Source: Improbicoccus devescovinae (lineage in GTDB: Bacteria; Bacillota; Clostridia; Oscillospirales; Acutalibacteraceae). From it: 64,000 nt of DNA. The notes under the pieces are model-generated. The model worked only from the letters and a program-made list of their open reading frames with translations, searched no databases and was not told where the DNA came from. The stretch spans positions 434,001-498,000 of the forward strand of contig BSWA01000001.1 of NCBI GenBank assembly GCA_036245095.1. Direction: 5' to 3'. The position numbers and the translations under genes were made by a program. Shown here one piece after another: positions 28,764-37,966 of the stretch (the stretch's first letter is position 1; each line of letters opens with the position of its first letter).

Positions 28764-29807
28764 TCATAATATTAACATAGCGTCTCCGAAACTAAAAAAA
28801 TTCATATTATTTTCAATCGCCTGTTTATACGCATTTTTTATATTATCAATTCCAGCAAAGGCCGACACTAACATTATAAGTGTACTTTTAGGCAAATGGA
28901 AATTTGTGATCAAGCTATGGACAATATTAAATTTAAATCCTGGTTTAATAAATATATTTGTCTCACCGGCATCAGGACGTAATTCACCATTAAATTTTAA
29001 TGCAATAGATTCCAAAGTTCTACAAACGGTAGTTCCGACTGCAAAAATTTTTTTGTTATTGCGCACAGTTTCTTGTATGATATCAACCGTTTTTTTAGGC
29101 ATATTATACACTTCACTATGCATAACATGTTCGTTTATATTTTGTGTTTTCACTGGCTGAAAAGTTCCCAACCCGACATGCAAAGTTATAAAAGCCAAAT
29201 TCACATGTTTTTTCTGAAAATCAAGCAATAAATTTTCAGTAAAATGCAATCCGGCCGTAGGAGCAGCAGCTGAACCTATATATTTTGCATACACTGTTTG
29301 ATATCTAGATGCATCTTTTTGTTGATTTTGTATATATTTAGGTAATGGAGTCGTGCCTATTTTGTCGAGTTCTGCCCAAAAATTTATAATATTCGTAAAT
29401 TTTATAACTCGAACCCCATCCCGAGCATCAATAATTTCAGCTTCCATACCACTATTTTGGAACCAAAATTTATCATTAACTTTAGCGTGTTTCCCCGGAG
29501 AAACAAGACATTCCCAAGTTTTAAAATCATCGCAAGAAAGCTCTAATATATTTTTAAGTAATAAAAATTCCACTTTTCTATTATTTTTTTTGTTAATACT
29601 ATACATACGGGCAGGCATTACTTTAGAATCATTAAACACCACACAATCCCCAGGAGACACATAATCTAAAATATCTTTAAATTTTTTAAATTTGATATCA
29701 CCTGAATTTTTATCCAAAACAAGTAAGCCAGAAGAATCTCTGGGCTCGGCCGGAGTTTGCGCTATTAATTCTTTAGGCAAATAGTAATCAAAATCTGAAG
29801 TATCCAC
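28764..29807 (-). CDS. queA: S-adenosylmethionine:tRNA ribosyltransferase-isomerase QueA
   Basis: Makes epoxyqueuosine in the wobble base of tRNAs for Asp, Asn, His and Tyr. Typical blocks are FDYYLPKELIAQTPAEPRD, the NDSKVMPAR segment, AAPTAGLHFT, THVGLGTF-like LHVGLGTFQPV and TNFHLPKSTL. At 347 residues it has the usual length. tgt is not adjacent. Confidence 0.95.
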   Translation of the reverse strand: MDTSDFDYYLPKELIAQTPAEPRDSSGLLVLDKNSGDIKFKKFKDILDYVSPGDCVVFNDSKVMPARMYSINKKNNRKVEFLLLKNILELSCDDFKTWECLVSPGKHAKVNDKFWFQNSGMEAEIIDARDGVRVIKFTNIINFWAELDKIGTTPLPKYIQNQQKDASRYQTVYAKYIGSAAAPTAGLHFTENLLLDFQKKHVNLAFITLHVGLGTFQPVKTQNINEHVMHSEVYNMPKKTVDIIQETVRNNKKIFAVGTTVCRTLESIALKFNGELRPDAGETNIFIKPGFKFNIVHSLITNFHLPKSTLIMLVSAFAGIDNIKNAYKQAIENNMNFFSFGDAMLIL

Positions 29808-30106
29808 AATTTAATTCCTTTTTTTAAAAAAACAAATATTCGAGATTAAGTTTATATTTTTTTATAAATAAATCAATATTTTATACTTCAAGAATATATA
29901 AAATTTTTATCACAATTTTCGAATGAATATATGCATATTGTCTAAAAATGACATTAGGACAGTTTTATTTTAAAAAATATAATAATCTATTTTTTATTTA
30001 TTTAATACATTCGCGAATTTTTATATAAATTCCTCTTGTGAACAATTAATCAATATTATATAATTAAAAATAAAAGCATTAGCACAAAAAACGAATATAA
30101 ACCAAC
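29808..30106. other. AT-rich divergent intergenic region
   Basis: Between queA (-) and the small membrane-protein gene (+). It has long A/T runs and no reading frame or clear RNA structure. A possible -10 TATAAT sits near 29979 without a convincing -35. Confidence 0.5.
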
Positions 30107-30122
30107 GGAGGTGCAAAAATAT

Positions 30123-30833
30123 ATGAGTGAACCAACTGTTGCTCAGGTACAAAAATATATAAGAGAACCAACTGTTGCTCAAAAGATTTTTTTCCCACTC
30201 GGAATTGTAGTCTTATTAGGCATTGGAGCACTTACAGTAAAAACAGCATACAGTTTATTTAGCGCAAACGGGCTTTTTGGCACACAAGGACTTCTTCAAA
30301 CTACTACTAGCATGATTAAAAATTTCGAAATAAATTTTAACAACAAAGATAATGGCTTGATTGTTAGACTAAAAAAGTTAATGGACCAATTTGAACAAGC
30401 AGATACAGGCAAGCTTATTGAAAATACTAATGGTTTTTTAATTGCAGCTAGTAAGGCTCTAAACGCCCCTGAAAAATTTACTGAAAAAGCAATGGAAGGT
30501 CTAGGCGGAAGTGAGGCATTTAAAAATATGGTAGAAACATTGCTTATATTTAATGTGACTTTAGCTGAATTTCAAGACAAATGTGAAGAAAGTCTTATCC
30601 CCGGTATTAAAGACTTAGGCCTAAAATTCTCCGGCCTGCAAACTACTCTTAATAACCTTGTAACCTCACTGGGAGTAAAAGGCGTCGCGCCTATTACCCC
30701 AGACGCCAATCAGTCAAATGGGAAACCAGGTGATGATGGTAATACGCCAAAAGTGGGGCGTCATGCACAAGTAGCAATACGACAAAAGGAGGAATTTATA
30801 AACGGCTGGCATAAAAATAAGGATGATCAGTAA
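30123..30833 (+). CDS. Unknown membrane protein with duplicated N-terminal segment
   Basis: I do not recognise this 236-residue protein. It begins at ATG 30123 with GGAGGTG at 30107-30113 (the frame is open from GTG 30111). The N-terminus contains a direct repeat: the segment QKYMSEPTVAQ recurs as QKYIREPTVAQ, encoded by a 36-base duplication starting in the ribosome binding site. A membrane helix (about 24-45) is followed by long helical segments and a charged tail (RQKEEFINGWHKNKDDQ). It may be a membrane-tethered helical protein. It lies just upstream of an IS cluster. Confidence 0.6.
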   Translation: MSEPTVAQVQKYIREPTVAQKIFFPLGIVVLLGIGALTVKTAYSLFSANGLFGTQGLLQTTTSMIKNFEINFNNKDNGLIVRLKKLMDQFEQADTGKLIENTNGFLIAASKALNAPEKFTEKAMEGLGGSEAFKNMVETLLIFNVTLAEFQDKCEESLIPGIKDLGLKFSGLQTTLNNLVTSLGVKGVAPITPDANQSNGKPGDDGNTPKVGRHAQVAIRQKEEFINGWHKNKDDQ

Positions 30834-30863
30834 CTAATATGTAGTTATAGCTATTCCGAATTT

Positions 30864-30913
30864 TAAGGAATTCATAAATTCCATAAAAATTCAGAAATTC
30901 CAAAAAAGAAACC
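30864..30913 (+). pseudogene. 3' fragment of ISL2-like transposase, cut by IS5-family element
   Basis: This reads GIHKFHKNSEIPKKK, the same segment found in the other ISL2-like copies at 49350, 53990 and 58620. It is interrupted at 30914 by the IS5-family element; the matching right terminal repeat (GTTTGGAGAGAAGTCT) reappears at 31753-31768. Confidence 0.65.
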
Positions 30914-30915
30914 TA

Positions 30916-31750
30916 GATAGTGTCTACACAAGAATCCTCAACCACTGTAAAATTGAAGCAATCGTGACCGCACCTCGAAAAGAAGAAGTCATTTTTGCAT
31001 AGCGCGAGGCTACACCACGAAGTCGTTTTAGTTTTAAAAAAGCGTTTTCAACCAAATGGCGTAACTTGTACAAGTATTTATCATATTCTCGTTGAATCTT
31101 CCGATTCTTTTTTGGTGGGATAATTACATTCATACCACATTTTTTTTGCAAACTCAACAATTTCATTGCTATCATAGCCTCTGTCGGCAAGTAAATTCTC
31201 AGCTTTTATCCCTTTAATGAGAGGGATAGCCATTTTGCAATCAGCTTTGGTACCTTCTGTGATAATAGTTTTGATCGGCATACCATGCGCATCCACAGCC
31301 AGGTGAATTTTGGAATTGAGCCCCCTTTTGTGCGCTCCATGTCTTGGTTTTCACCCTTTGCTCCTGCTGCATGTGGATGAATTTTGATATGGGACGCATC
31401 TATCATTAGCCATTCAAAATCTGGGTCATCTATCAATTCAGCAAGAATCGAATCCCAAATTCCACGATCACACCATCGTTTATACCTTCGATGAACAGCG
31501 TTAAACTTGCCATATTGCGGTGGCAAATCACGCCATGGTGCACCTGTTCGAGTTATCCAAAAACAGGCATTCACAAAAGTTTGATTATCTTTTGCGTTGC
31601 TTCCTCCCCAAGTTCCGATTAATTTCTTGATTATCGGTTCTATTTTAAGCCATTGTTCGTTTTTTAAATCATGTCTGTTTTGTAAATTATTCATAGTTTT
31701 TAAGTTTATTTCATTGATTTAAGAATGTCAAATTTTGTGTAGATACTATC
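30916..31750 (-). mobile_element. IS5-family (IS427-like) insertion sequence, copy 1
   Basis: An 835-base element with terminal repeats GATAGTGTCTACACAA at the left and a near-perfect complement at the right. A TA dinucleotide flanks each side within CTAG, suggesting TA duplication. The transposase is split into two overlapping frames: the upstream part (31694 down to 31206; LIGTWGG, GAPWRDLPP, first Asp in MIDASH) and the downstream part (31296 to 30924; second Asp in ADRGYDS, Glu in VENAFLKLKR). The switch region is the ACAAAAGGGGG run, as in IS427 relatives that use frameshifting. There is a further one-base change near 31138-31146, so this copy is probably defective. Confidence 0.85.
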
Positions 31751-31791
31751 TAGTTTGGAGAGAAGTCTGTTAAAGTTTTTCATAAAAAGCC

Positions 31792-31819
31792 TTGACATAA
31801 AAATACTTATTAATACAAT
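31792..31819 (+). promoter_or_regulatory. Sigma-A promoter for the secreted orphan
   Basis: TTGACA (31792-31797) and TACAAT (31814-31819) with a 16-base spacer, 57 bases before the start codon and just outside the IS end. Confidence 0.6.
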
Positions 31820-31875
31820 ACATAAAATCGGTTAAGATTTTTAATTATATTAAATTTTTAAGGAGATTTGCATTT

Positions 31876-33051
31876 GTGTTTAAGACATATTTCATAAAAA
31901 TAGTCACTTGGGTTCTTAGTTTTTGTTTAATTATTTTGCCATCAGGTTTCTCACAAGATGTTAATGCAATGCATCAAGCTGGGTCGGGCCGCCAAGCGAT
32001 TCCGGCGGATGAATTTATACCTGAGCTTATTAAGTTACCGCCCGAGTACGATACGCCTCTGACTGGACCGGCGGGGGAGTATTTTTTCGGGGTCGAAACG
32101 ATTTTCCGCCCAGGCCAACCGCTATCACCGAATTCCCTAACAAGATCTGGTCAGATGCTTGTGGACATTCTGGGCAAAGAATGGCAAGATGCATTGATAG
32201 CTGCGTTAGAACCAACTACAGCATTTGAAACCAGGCTACCGCAGCTTAGCCTGGTCCAACAGCAAGTGCCGGCTAGATTCTTACGCCTGTATGTCGTGAC
32301 TGTTGGAGCTTTTAGCGATCGCAGCTTTATCTATATTAACCCGGAGTTGTTCTGTCAGGTCTATGGCGTTCGACAATTAACTTTATTGAACTGGGCCAGA
32401 AGATTTATTGGTTCGGGCGGCCGCTTCCAGGGCCCTGTTTCCGAGTTACCCTACCCGCTCAACCATTATTCGGTTACCTGGCTGCGTTATCCGATTGCCA
32501 GGTTCCAAGAAACGACAAACCGTCTAGAAGCCAGCAAGCGTAATTATGAGCACGTAATCCATACCGTCAGGGGTTGGGGAGTGGAGCCCGCGGTGATCGA
32601 AGAGATTAAAAGAGTAGGCTCTTTTTGGTGGCAGCATCCTGGTGAGCTAGCTTTACATGTAATTCGGACAGTGTTATATTCGCTTATTCGCATGTATATG
32701 AATATATCTGAATACCGAACTGAATTGATAAAGCCTTTCACTGGATTATTTGGCCTAAGCATTCCGGACGAGTACACACTATCCATCGACCTCCCCAAAT
32801 TTAGCCTTTTTTCTTCGCCTTTAATTACTCGCGCACAAATCTGTGGCGTTATTTCCGGTACATGTGACATAACTACTGTTAGGGAAACAGGGGGAATTAC
32901 TTTGTTTATACGGATAAACCCTTTTCCTCATTCTTCGACTTTCACGAGCGATTTGGATGGCAGAAATCCATGGGAATATTATCCTGTACTTGCACCAGAT
33001 CCAAAAGATGGATACGATGCGTTCGAATTTTTTTTAACGGGGGGATATTAG
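31876..33051 (+). CDS. Secreted protein of unknown function
   Basis: A 391-residue protein with a clear signal peptide: basic MFKTYFIK start, hydrophobic core IVTWVLSFCLIILPSGF and a likely cleavage before or within SQDVNAM. I recognise no domain. The mature part is rich in aromatic residues, Pro and Arg and looks globular, with no repeats or anchors. It has AAGGAG at 31859-31864, but the start codon GTG is 11 bases on. The gene is visibly richer in G and C than its neighbours and sits between an IS5-family copy and an IS630-like relic, which suggests acquisition. It is a candidate exported effector; that is inference. Confidence 0.7.
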   Translation: MFKTYFIKIVTWVLSFCLIILPSGFSQDVNAMHQAGSGRQAIPADEFIPELIKLPPEYDTPLTGPAGEYFFGVETIFRPGQPLSPNSLTRSGQMLVDILGKEWQDALIAALEPTTAFETRLPQLSLVQQQVPARFLRLYVVTVGAFSDRSFIYINPELFCQVYGVRQLTLLNWARRFIGSGGRFQGPVSELPYPLNHYSVTWLRYPIARFQETTNRLEASKRNYEHVIHTVRGWGVEPAVIEEIKRVGSFWWQHPGELALHVIRTVLYSLIRMYMNISEYRTELIKPFTGLFGLSIPDEYTLSIDLPKFSLFSSPLITRAQICGVISGTCDITTVRETGGITLFIRINPFPHSSTFTSDLDGRNPWEYYPVLAPDPKDGYDAFEFFLTGGY

Positions 33052-33100
33052 TTTGCCACATTACGCGAGGGCCCGATTGCTTTCAAAGATTCGGGTTTGA

Positions 33101-33400
33101 TTTGTTCTCCATCTAACCCTCGCATATGAGCCTATTAGCTGTTTTTTTACGAAAAATCAACAAGATGTGATCACGCTTAGTTCCTCGGAGTATAGATATT
33201 GTCATATTCGTTCTGGTTACAAGATTAAAGTCGTATTGGATCCTCTTTTTGATAAAGATATAAAAGAAGTATTTTTGCTGCTTTACAGTTCTGATTTTAA
33301 TCAAATAGAAAATACTTGGGTAAAAAATTAAAACTATCTTCATGAAATTTAAAACAAGGACTTTTGACGCTTTGAAATCAGCTTGTTTTGTAGAATTAAA
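33101..33400 (+). pseudogene. IS630-like transposase C-terminal relic
   Basis: An open stretch without a start codon (33101-33331) ends YSSDFNQIENTWVKN. This resembles the YSPDxNPIE..W block of IS630/Tc1-mariner transposases. After a one-base frame change near 33325 the reading continues KTIFMKFKTRTFDALKSA, resembling the family's tail. The catalytic Asp residues upstream are not recognisable. The match is by pattern only. Confidence 0.5.
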
Positions 33401-33506
33401 TTTTCAGTTTACTAGAAGATACCTTGGGTTAGTTGACTCACCTGTAGGGAAGAAATACAGTTCGGCATAATGCTATAATTACAATTAATTTGTGAGGTAG
33501 TTTGAA

Positions 33507-34715
33507 ATTATTATAAAAAATATTATTCTTTTAGGTTCAACAGGTTCTGTGGGGACCATGACTTTGGATGTTATAAGAAATTTGAATACAAATTCTCAAG
33601 ATTTTTTGTGTAAATTTAATATTTTGGGGCTTTCTGCGGGACAAAATTTATTGATTTTAACTAAACAAATTCAGGAGTTTTCGCCAAATATAGTATGTGT
33701 AAAATATGAACAAGATGCTTATAAATTGAAACAAAAATTTGTACATATTGACTTTGTGCATGGCAAACTTGGCTTAGAAAAGCTTGCTTCTCAATCAAAT
33801 TGTGATTTAATCATAAATTCTATTTCTGGAATTCATGGGATAAATCCTACATTTGTGGCTGCAGAACATGGACAAAAGATAGCTCTTGCAAACAAAGAAT
33901 CTATAGTTGCTGGTGGAGAAATTTTAAATAAGATTATTAATATTAACAACAATAAAATTCTTCCTCTTGATAGTGAACATAGTGCAATTTGGCAATGTTT
34001 AAACGGTGCTCATGGCCAAAAACTGTGCAATGTAAACAAAAAAAACATAAAAAAATTTATATTAACCGCTTCAGGAGGTCCGTTTAAAAATTATAATATT
34101 AATAATTTAAAAGCCGTGACACCAGAGCAAGCATGTCATCATCCGATATGGCCTATGGGGCCTAAAATTAGCATTGACAGCGCTACTATGGCTAACAAGG
34201 GGTTTGAAATTATCGAAGCCGCTTTTTTGTTCGACTTCGATGTTTCAAAAATCGATGTTGTGATTCATCCTGAAAGTATAGTGCATTCTATGATTGAATT
34301 TATTGATGGCTCTGTATTAGCTCAGATGTCAACTCCTGACATGCATTTGCCGATTCAATATGCGTTGACATTTCCTAATAGGATGTCCAGCTCTAGTCAG
34401 CAGCTAGATTTAACACGCATAAGCTCATTAAATTTTGAGTCTCCGAGCACAGATACAAATGAATTTCTTTTAATATTCAAAACCGCAGTTACTTCTGGGC
34501 CGAGCTACTGCTGTGCTCTTTGTGCAGCCGACGAACTCGCCGTTGATGCTTTTTTACGAAATTCAATAAAATTCACTGATATAAAAAAAGTTATTAATCA
34601 TGCGATCAAGAACATAATTCATAAAAATATAAATTCTCTACAAGAGATTATAGACGAAATAAACAATTTTAAACTTATTTCTCAGGAGTTTATAAATTTT
34701 ATAAAAAACAAATAA
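33507..34715 (+). CDS. dxr: 1-deoxy-D-xylulose 5-phosphate reductoisomerase, non-canonical start
   Basis: The second step of the MEP isoprenoid pathway. Motifs: NADPH-binding ILLGSTGSVGT, LANKESIVAGG, LPLDSEHSA, ASGGPF, HPIWPMGPKI and MANKGFEIIEA. The first ATG/GTG/TTG in frame (GTG 33549) would delete most of the NADPH-binding loop. The frame is open back to TAG 33498, and the loop is encoded in this stretch. With GAGGT at about 33493-33497, ATT 33507, ATT 33510 or ATA 33513 are the only possible starts. This suggests a rare start codon or a mutated ATG. It is a single gene; rseP and cdsA are not adjacent. Confidence 0.9.
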   Translation: MIIKNIILLGSTGSVGTMTLDVIRNLNTNSQDFLCKFNILGLSAGQNLLILTKQIQEFSPNIVCVKYEQDAYKLKQKFVHIDFVHGKLGLEKLASQSNCDLIINSISGIHGINPTFVAAEHGQKIALANKESIVAGGEILNKIININNNKILPLDSEHSAIWQCLNGAHGQKLCNVNKKNIKKFILTASGGPFKNYNINNLKAVTPEQACHHPIWPMGPKISIDSATMANKGFEIIEAAFLFDFDVSKIDVVIHPESIVHSMIEFIDGSVLAQMSTPDMHLPIQYALTFPNRMSSSSQQLDLTRISSLNFESPSTDTNEFLLIFKTAVTSGPSYCCALCAADELAVDAFLRNSIKFTDIKKVINHAIKNIIHKNINSLQEIIDEINNFKLISQEFINFIKNK

Positions 34716-34990
34716 CACAGTGGAACTCTTTTCGGGTATAGCATATCCAAAAAAAATAGAAATAGTGTAAAATTAATTCGGTAAAGTTAAAAACAAGAAT
34801 TATCAATAACAACTCTCTGAACAGAGGCCGAAAACCCAAGATATCAAATTTAAAAAAGTAAAAACTTTTCCGAAAAAAATTAAAGCAAAACCTCATGAAG
34901 TATTGTAAAAAGCCCTTGGTATAGCTTTTGATCGAGTTTCACAGAAATACATATTTGGGTGCTTTAAGCATTGCAGTTGTGTTATACAAA

Positions 34991-35020
34991 AAGAGGAATA
35001 GCTGTAAGAGGAATAGCTGT
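34991..35020. repeat. 15-base tandem duplication
   Basis: Two adjacent identical copies of AAGAGGAATAGCTGT in an otherwise unremarkable intergenic region. Confidence 0.9.
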
Positions 35021-35229
35021 ATTATGATAATTATGTGTATAAATTAATATCAGGTTTATATAATTTTAAATTAAAATTTGGGTAGAATCAGATTAATATT
35101 GGGTTAAAAATTAAATTAAGAGATATGTTTGTTATAACATATTTATAAAAAATGTAAGCCGTATGCTGCGATAACAACATACCTGGAATTGAAGTTTTCA
35201 GATGATTTGATTATCTTTCATAATGGGTC

Positions 35230-35257
35230 TTGTATTGTTTTAGTAATATGTTATAAT
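35230..35257 (+). promoter_or_regulatory. Promoter for the ubiquitin-like gene
   Basis: TTGTAT (35230-35235) and a perfect TATAAT (35252-35257), 16-base spacer, 51 bases before the ATG at 35309. Confidence 0.5.
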
Positions 35258-35308
35258 AAATATTAAGGCTTCATAATAAAAAAATACATTATTAAGAAGG
35301 TGGTAAAT

Positions 35309-37684
35309 ATGGAAAAAAAACAATTGAACCTACTGGCCCACATGTTAGAGGCCGCGAATGATGCTGATTCCCGCCAATCGGCCATAGTAACAGATACAGC
35401 CTATAAAGCTATACTAGACGAAGCAATTGATACGCGTGTTCTCATCATATCGGCGGCTCATGCCACTTGGGCAAAAGTGGCCGATGTAATAGACAAAATT
35501 GTATTCAATAAGGTGGACGGGCAGTATAAAGATCAGAGACAACGAGTAACTGCTATTTGTGAAGTCGGAATGTTGTGTTGGGATAACTTATCTGAGGAAA
35601 AAATACGCGAAATAGACTCGAAGAATCTTAATGCAAACATATATCAATTGCGTGCGTATTCTAGTAAACCGCAGCTTTGTCAGGCTATTGTGACTGATCT
35701 TTGTTGGTTTCTTACTTCTGTGTTACATAAAATAACGAAAAACGAGTTTAAGCAAAAACGCCGCGAGCGTCCAACTCCGCCAGCTGAGAGGCGGCTTATT
35801 AAATCACTGCTTAACATGTATAGTATATTACGAAAAAATCTGGAAAGTACTCATTCTCCCCCTTCTGCCCAAGGCGGGAAAAACATGGTGCGCTTGAAGA
35901 TTGTTCCGCCAGATGGAGAAAAGCCATTCGCCACAATCTATTACGGCCCAACGAACGAAAGAACCAGGGAGGCCCAAAGCGTAAACAAAGTAATATATAA
36001 TCATGTTGCTAATCTAATGAGAGAAAACAGCAATGGCCTCAAATATGAAGTGGATTTAGACCCTTATATTCAACGAGCAACCGATTGGGATACCCTCGAA
36101 TTCGTTTTAGATGATATGGCAAAAAGAAACCCAAAAGAAATTGTGACATTAACCATAAAACGTGTTTGTAATTTAATTGTTAAGTTTCCTGATGAGAGCC
36201 AAAAGAAGCTTCATATGAGTATGAATAATGAGGGTGATTTAAAGTTTACAGATCGTGCTGCCGTAGAAAACTGTTTATCCAACTACACAGCGAAACCTGG
36301 ATCCTATGAATATGAGTTACAGGGAACAAATCATCCTCTCGATTTGTCTATTTACTCATTATCTTTGAACGCCAAAACCACAAAACCAGGAGAGATCATC
36401 AGCATTCGTCCGTTGCTTATCCAACGAATCAACCTTATGATCAGTGAGTCAGGTAAGATGCCCCAGGTATTAAATCTAGAATTTGATCAAAGCACAGATA
36501 AATTTTATGGGCCCGATGTTCGTATGTTATGGGAAAGGTTCGTGACCCAAATAAAACATGTCGAGGATTCGGAGACCTTGGTGTATAGACTTTTCGATGA
36601 TAACATCTCAAAGGGGACGGATCTCGATTTGAATGTTGACGATATCTCGGATTTTATAGGACAGTTTATGCCTATAGATAAAACGCCGAATCGCTCATTC
36701 AAAATGCGTTTAGAAATCAAACACATGATTCCTGTCGATATCAAAATAACAGGTGCTGAGAATAAAGAAGTACACATGATTTATGATCCTAGTCAGAAAG
36801 GGCCGATAACAAATAGATATCATCTCGCGGGGTTCGTTACATTACAAACTCTTAAAAAGGACTACGAGAAAACCGCACAGGCTGGATTCTTCGTTAATGG
36901 ACATCTAATCCCGTTTTCATTGCCACTTGAAGAAATACTCGCAGACGCGGGCCTTATTCCTACTGATGGGAAGAAAATAAATAAGGAAATAAAACTCGTA
37001 AAACCACCCGTAGGCCCCGCTAAGTCATCCCCAGCCCCGCAATCAAAGAAGAAGGTGAGATTAACATATTTAACGGGAACTAGTGATAAGACTACAACGA
37101 TTGAACTTTTGCCCAAAAACCAAGCGGGATATGTTATAACAAAACTGGCCCCCAAGGATTGGGGAGTTGACACGGTCGTCCATAACTGTGCTGTCGGCTC
37201 ATTCGCGGCTGGCCATTATAACGCAATGGCCCCCGAAACAAACCCGTATGAACACTTGGAAGATAAAGGCTGCGACGAAAACCAGCTTTACATCCTAAAC
37301 AAAAAAGATCCAAGACTTACAGGCAAAGACATATGGCCAAGTCCCCCGGATACAGGAGACGACGAAGACGAAAAGGAACCGATTACGGTGGATTCTGACC
37401 CACCGCCAACCGATCCCAGCAAAATATTAATAAAGTTTAAAATCGAACAAAGAAACCTTGAGGGAAACTGGGTCTTCGACAAAGCAGACACAATAGAAGT
37501 GCTAAAACAAAAACTTGCCACCAAACTTGATGTCCTGGATCCTACCGATATACACTTGCTATTTGTGGGAAAGGATTTAGCAAATGGACAGTATCCACAA
37601 CACTTGCGGCTCGGAGGCAAGCCGATCATAGTATATATAAAAGATAGGAGTACTTTGTTTCTCGGATCCGGACTTTACGATTAG
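35309..37684 (+). CDS. Multi-domain protein with C-terminal ubiquitin-like fold
   Basis: A 791-residue protein with no known relative that I recognise. It starts at ATG 35309 behind AAGAAGGTGG (35294-35303). Residues 1-190 look helical. From about 195 onward the chain breaks into segments that each open with an alternating strand pattern (VRLKIVPPDG, CNLIVKFPDE, INLMISESGK, VDIKITGAEN, VRLTYLTGTS, ILIKFKIEQR), suggesting five or six beta-grasp-like units. The last unit (about 705-780) aligns well with ubiquitin: DTIE, three lysines in the helix (LKQKLATK) and LLFVGKDLANG against LIFAGKQLEDG, keeping the K48 position. There is no C-terminal Gly-Gly, so conjugation is unlikely. It has no signal peptide or membrane helix, and composition is richer in GC than neighbours. 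A host-directed effector is plausible but inferred. Confidence 0.72.
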   Translation: MEKKQLNLLAHMLEAANDADSRQSAIVTDTAYKAILDEAIDTRVLIISAAHATWAKVADVIDKIVFNKVDGQYKDQRQRVTAICEVGMLCWDNLSEEKIREIDSKNLNANIYQLRAYSSKPQLCQAIVTDLCWFLTSVLHKITKNEFKQKRRERPTPPAERRLIKSLLNMYSILRKNLESTHSPPSAQGGKNMVRLKIVPPDGEKPFATIYYGPTNERTREAQSVNKVIYNHVANLMRENSNGLKYEVDLDPYIQRATDWDTLEFVLDDMAKRNPKEIVTLTIKRVCNLIVKFPDESQKKLHMSMNNEGDLKFTDRAAVENCLSNYTAKPGSYEYELQGTNHPLDLSIYSLSLNAKTTKPGEIISIRPLLIQRINLMISESGKMPQVLNLEFDQSTDKFYGPDVRMLWERFVTQIKHVEDSETLVYRLFDDNISKGTDLDLNVDDISDFIGQFMPIDKTPNRSFKMRLEIKHMIPVDIKITGAENKEVHMIYDPSQKGPITNRYHLAGFVTLQTLKKDYEKTAQAGFFVNGHLIPFSLPLEEILADAGLIPTDGKKINKEIKLVKPPVGPAKSSPAPQSKKKVRLTYLTGTSDKTTTIELLPKNQAGYVITKLAPKDWGVDTVVHNCAVGSFAAGHYNAMAPETNPYEHLEDKGCDENQLYILNKKDPRLTGKDIWPSPPDTGDDEDEKEPITVDSDPPPTDPSKILIKFKIEQRNLEGNWVFDKADTIEVLKQKLATKLDVLDPTDIHLLFVGKDLANGQYPQHLRLGGKPIIVYIKDRSTLFLGSGLYD

Positions 37685-37913
37685 TCCCGGGAATTTAGGT
37701 TTGGCAATTTGGGAAAAATTTAAAAATGTGGGCCGGGGCAATCATCCAATTAAGCATAGGAACGTAAAAAAATTGTGTAAATGGTTTTCCCGGTAGCAAA
37801 ATTAGTATTCAAAAAATATCATAAATTGTCCTAAAATGCAACCCCCATTTTAAATTGGTTAGGTCCATTTTTTTGGAATTTCACAAGTTGAAAGAAAAAT
37901 TAATTTTTTCAAT

Positions 37914-37950
37914 AAATCTTCAGTTTGAAATGAAGATTTGGTTTATTTTA
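37914..37950. terminator. Bidirectional terminator between convergent genes
   Basis: AAATCTTCA (37914-37922) pairs with TGAAGATTT (37931-37939) around an 8-base loop. It is followed by a T-rich run on the + strand and preceded by A-rich sequence, so it could serve both the ubiquitin-like gene and the GTPase gene. Confidence 0.55.
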
Positions 37951-37966
37951 TTATTTACACAAAAAA

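Larger units (their letters stand above)
34716..35308. other. Gene-free region of about 590 bases
   Basis: No supported gene on either strand. It contains a perfect 15-base tandem duplication (AAGAGGAATAGCTGT) at 34991-35020 and the proposed promoter of the ubiquitin-like gene. The base composition is AT-rich with no long hairpins that I can see. Confidence 0.55.

Noticed and set aside
31206..31694. IS5-family transposase frame as an intact enzyme.
   Set aside because: It covers only the N-terminal half; the catalytic second Asp and Glu are in another frame and there is an additional indel.
34699..34896. 65-codon - strand frame downstream of dxr.
   Set aside because: Phe-rich composition is what AT-rich non-coding DNA gives; no binding site.
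34991..35020. Tandem 15-base repeat as an iteron or operator.
   Set aside because: Only two copies, no symmetry and no regulator nearby.
36505..37629. Three - strand frames opposite the ubiquitin-like gene.
   Set aside because: They shadow the coding strand of a clearly coding + strand frame and have no start signals.
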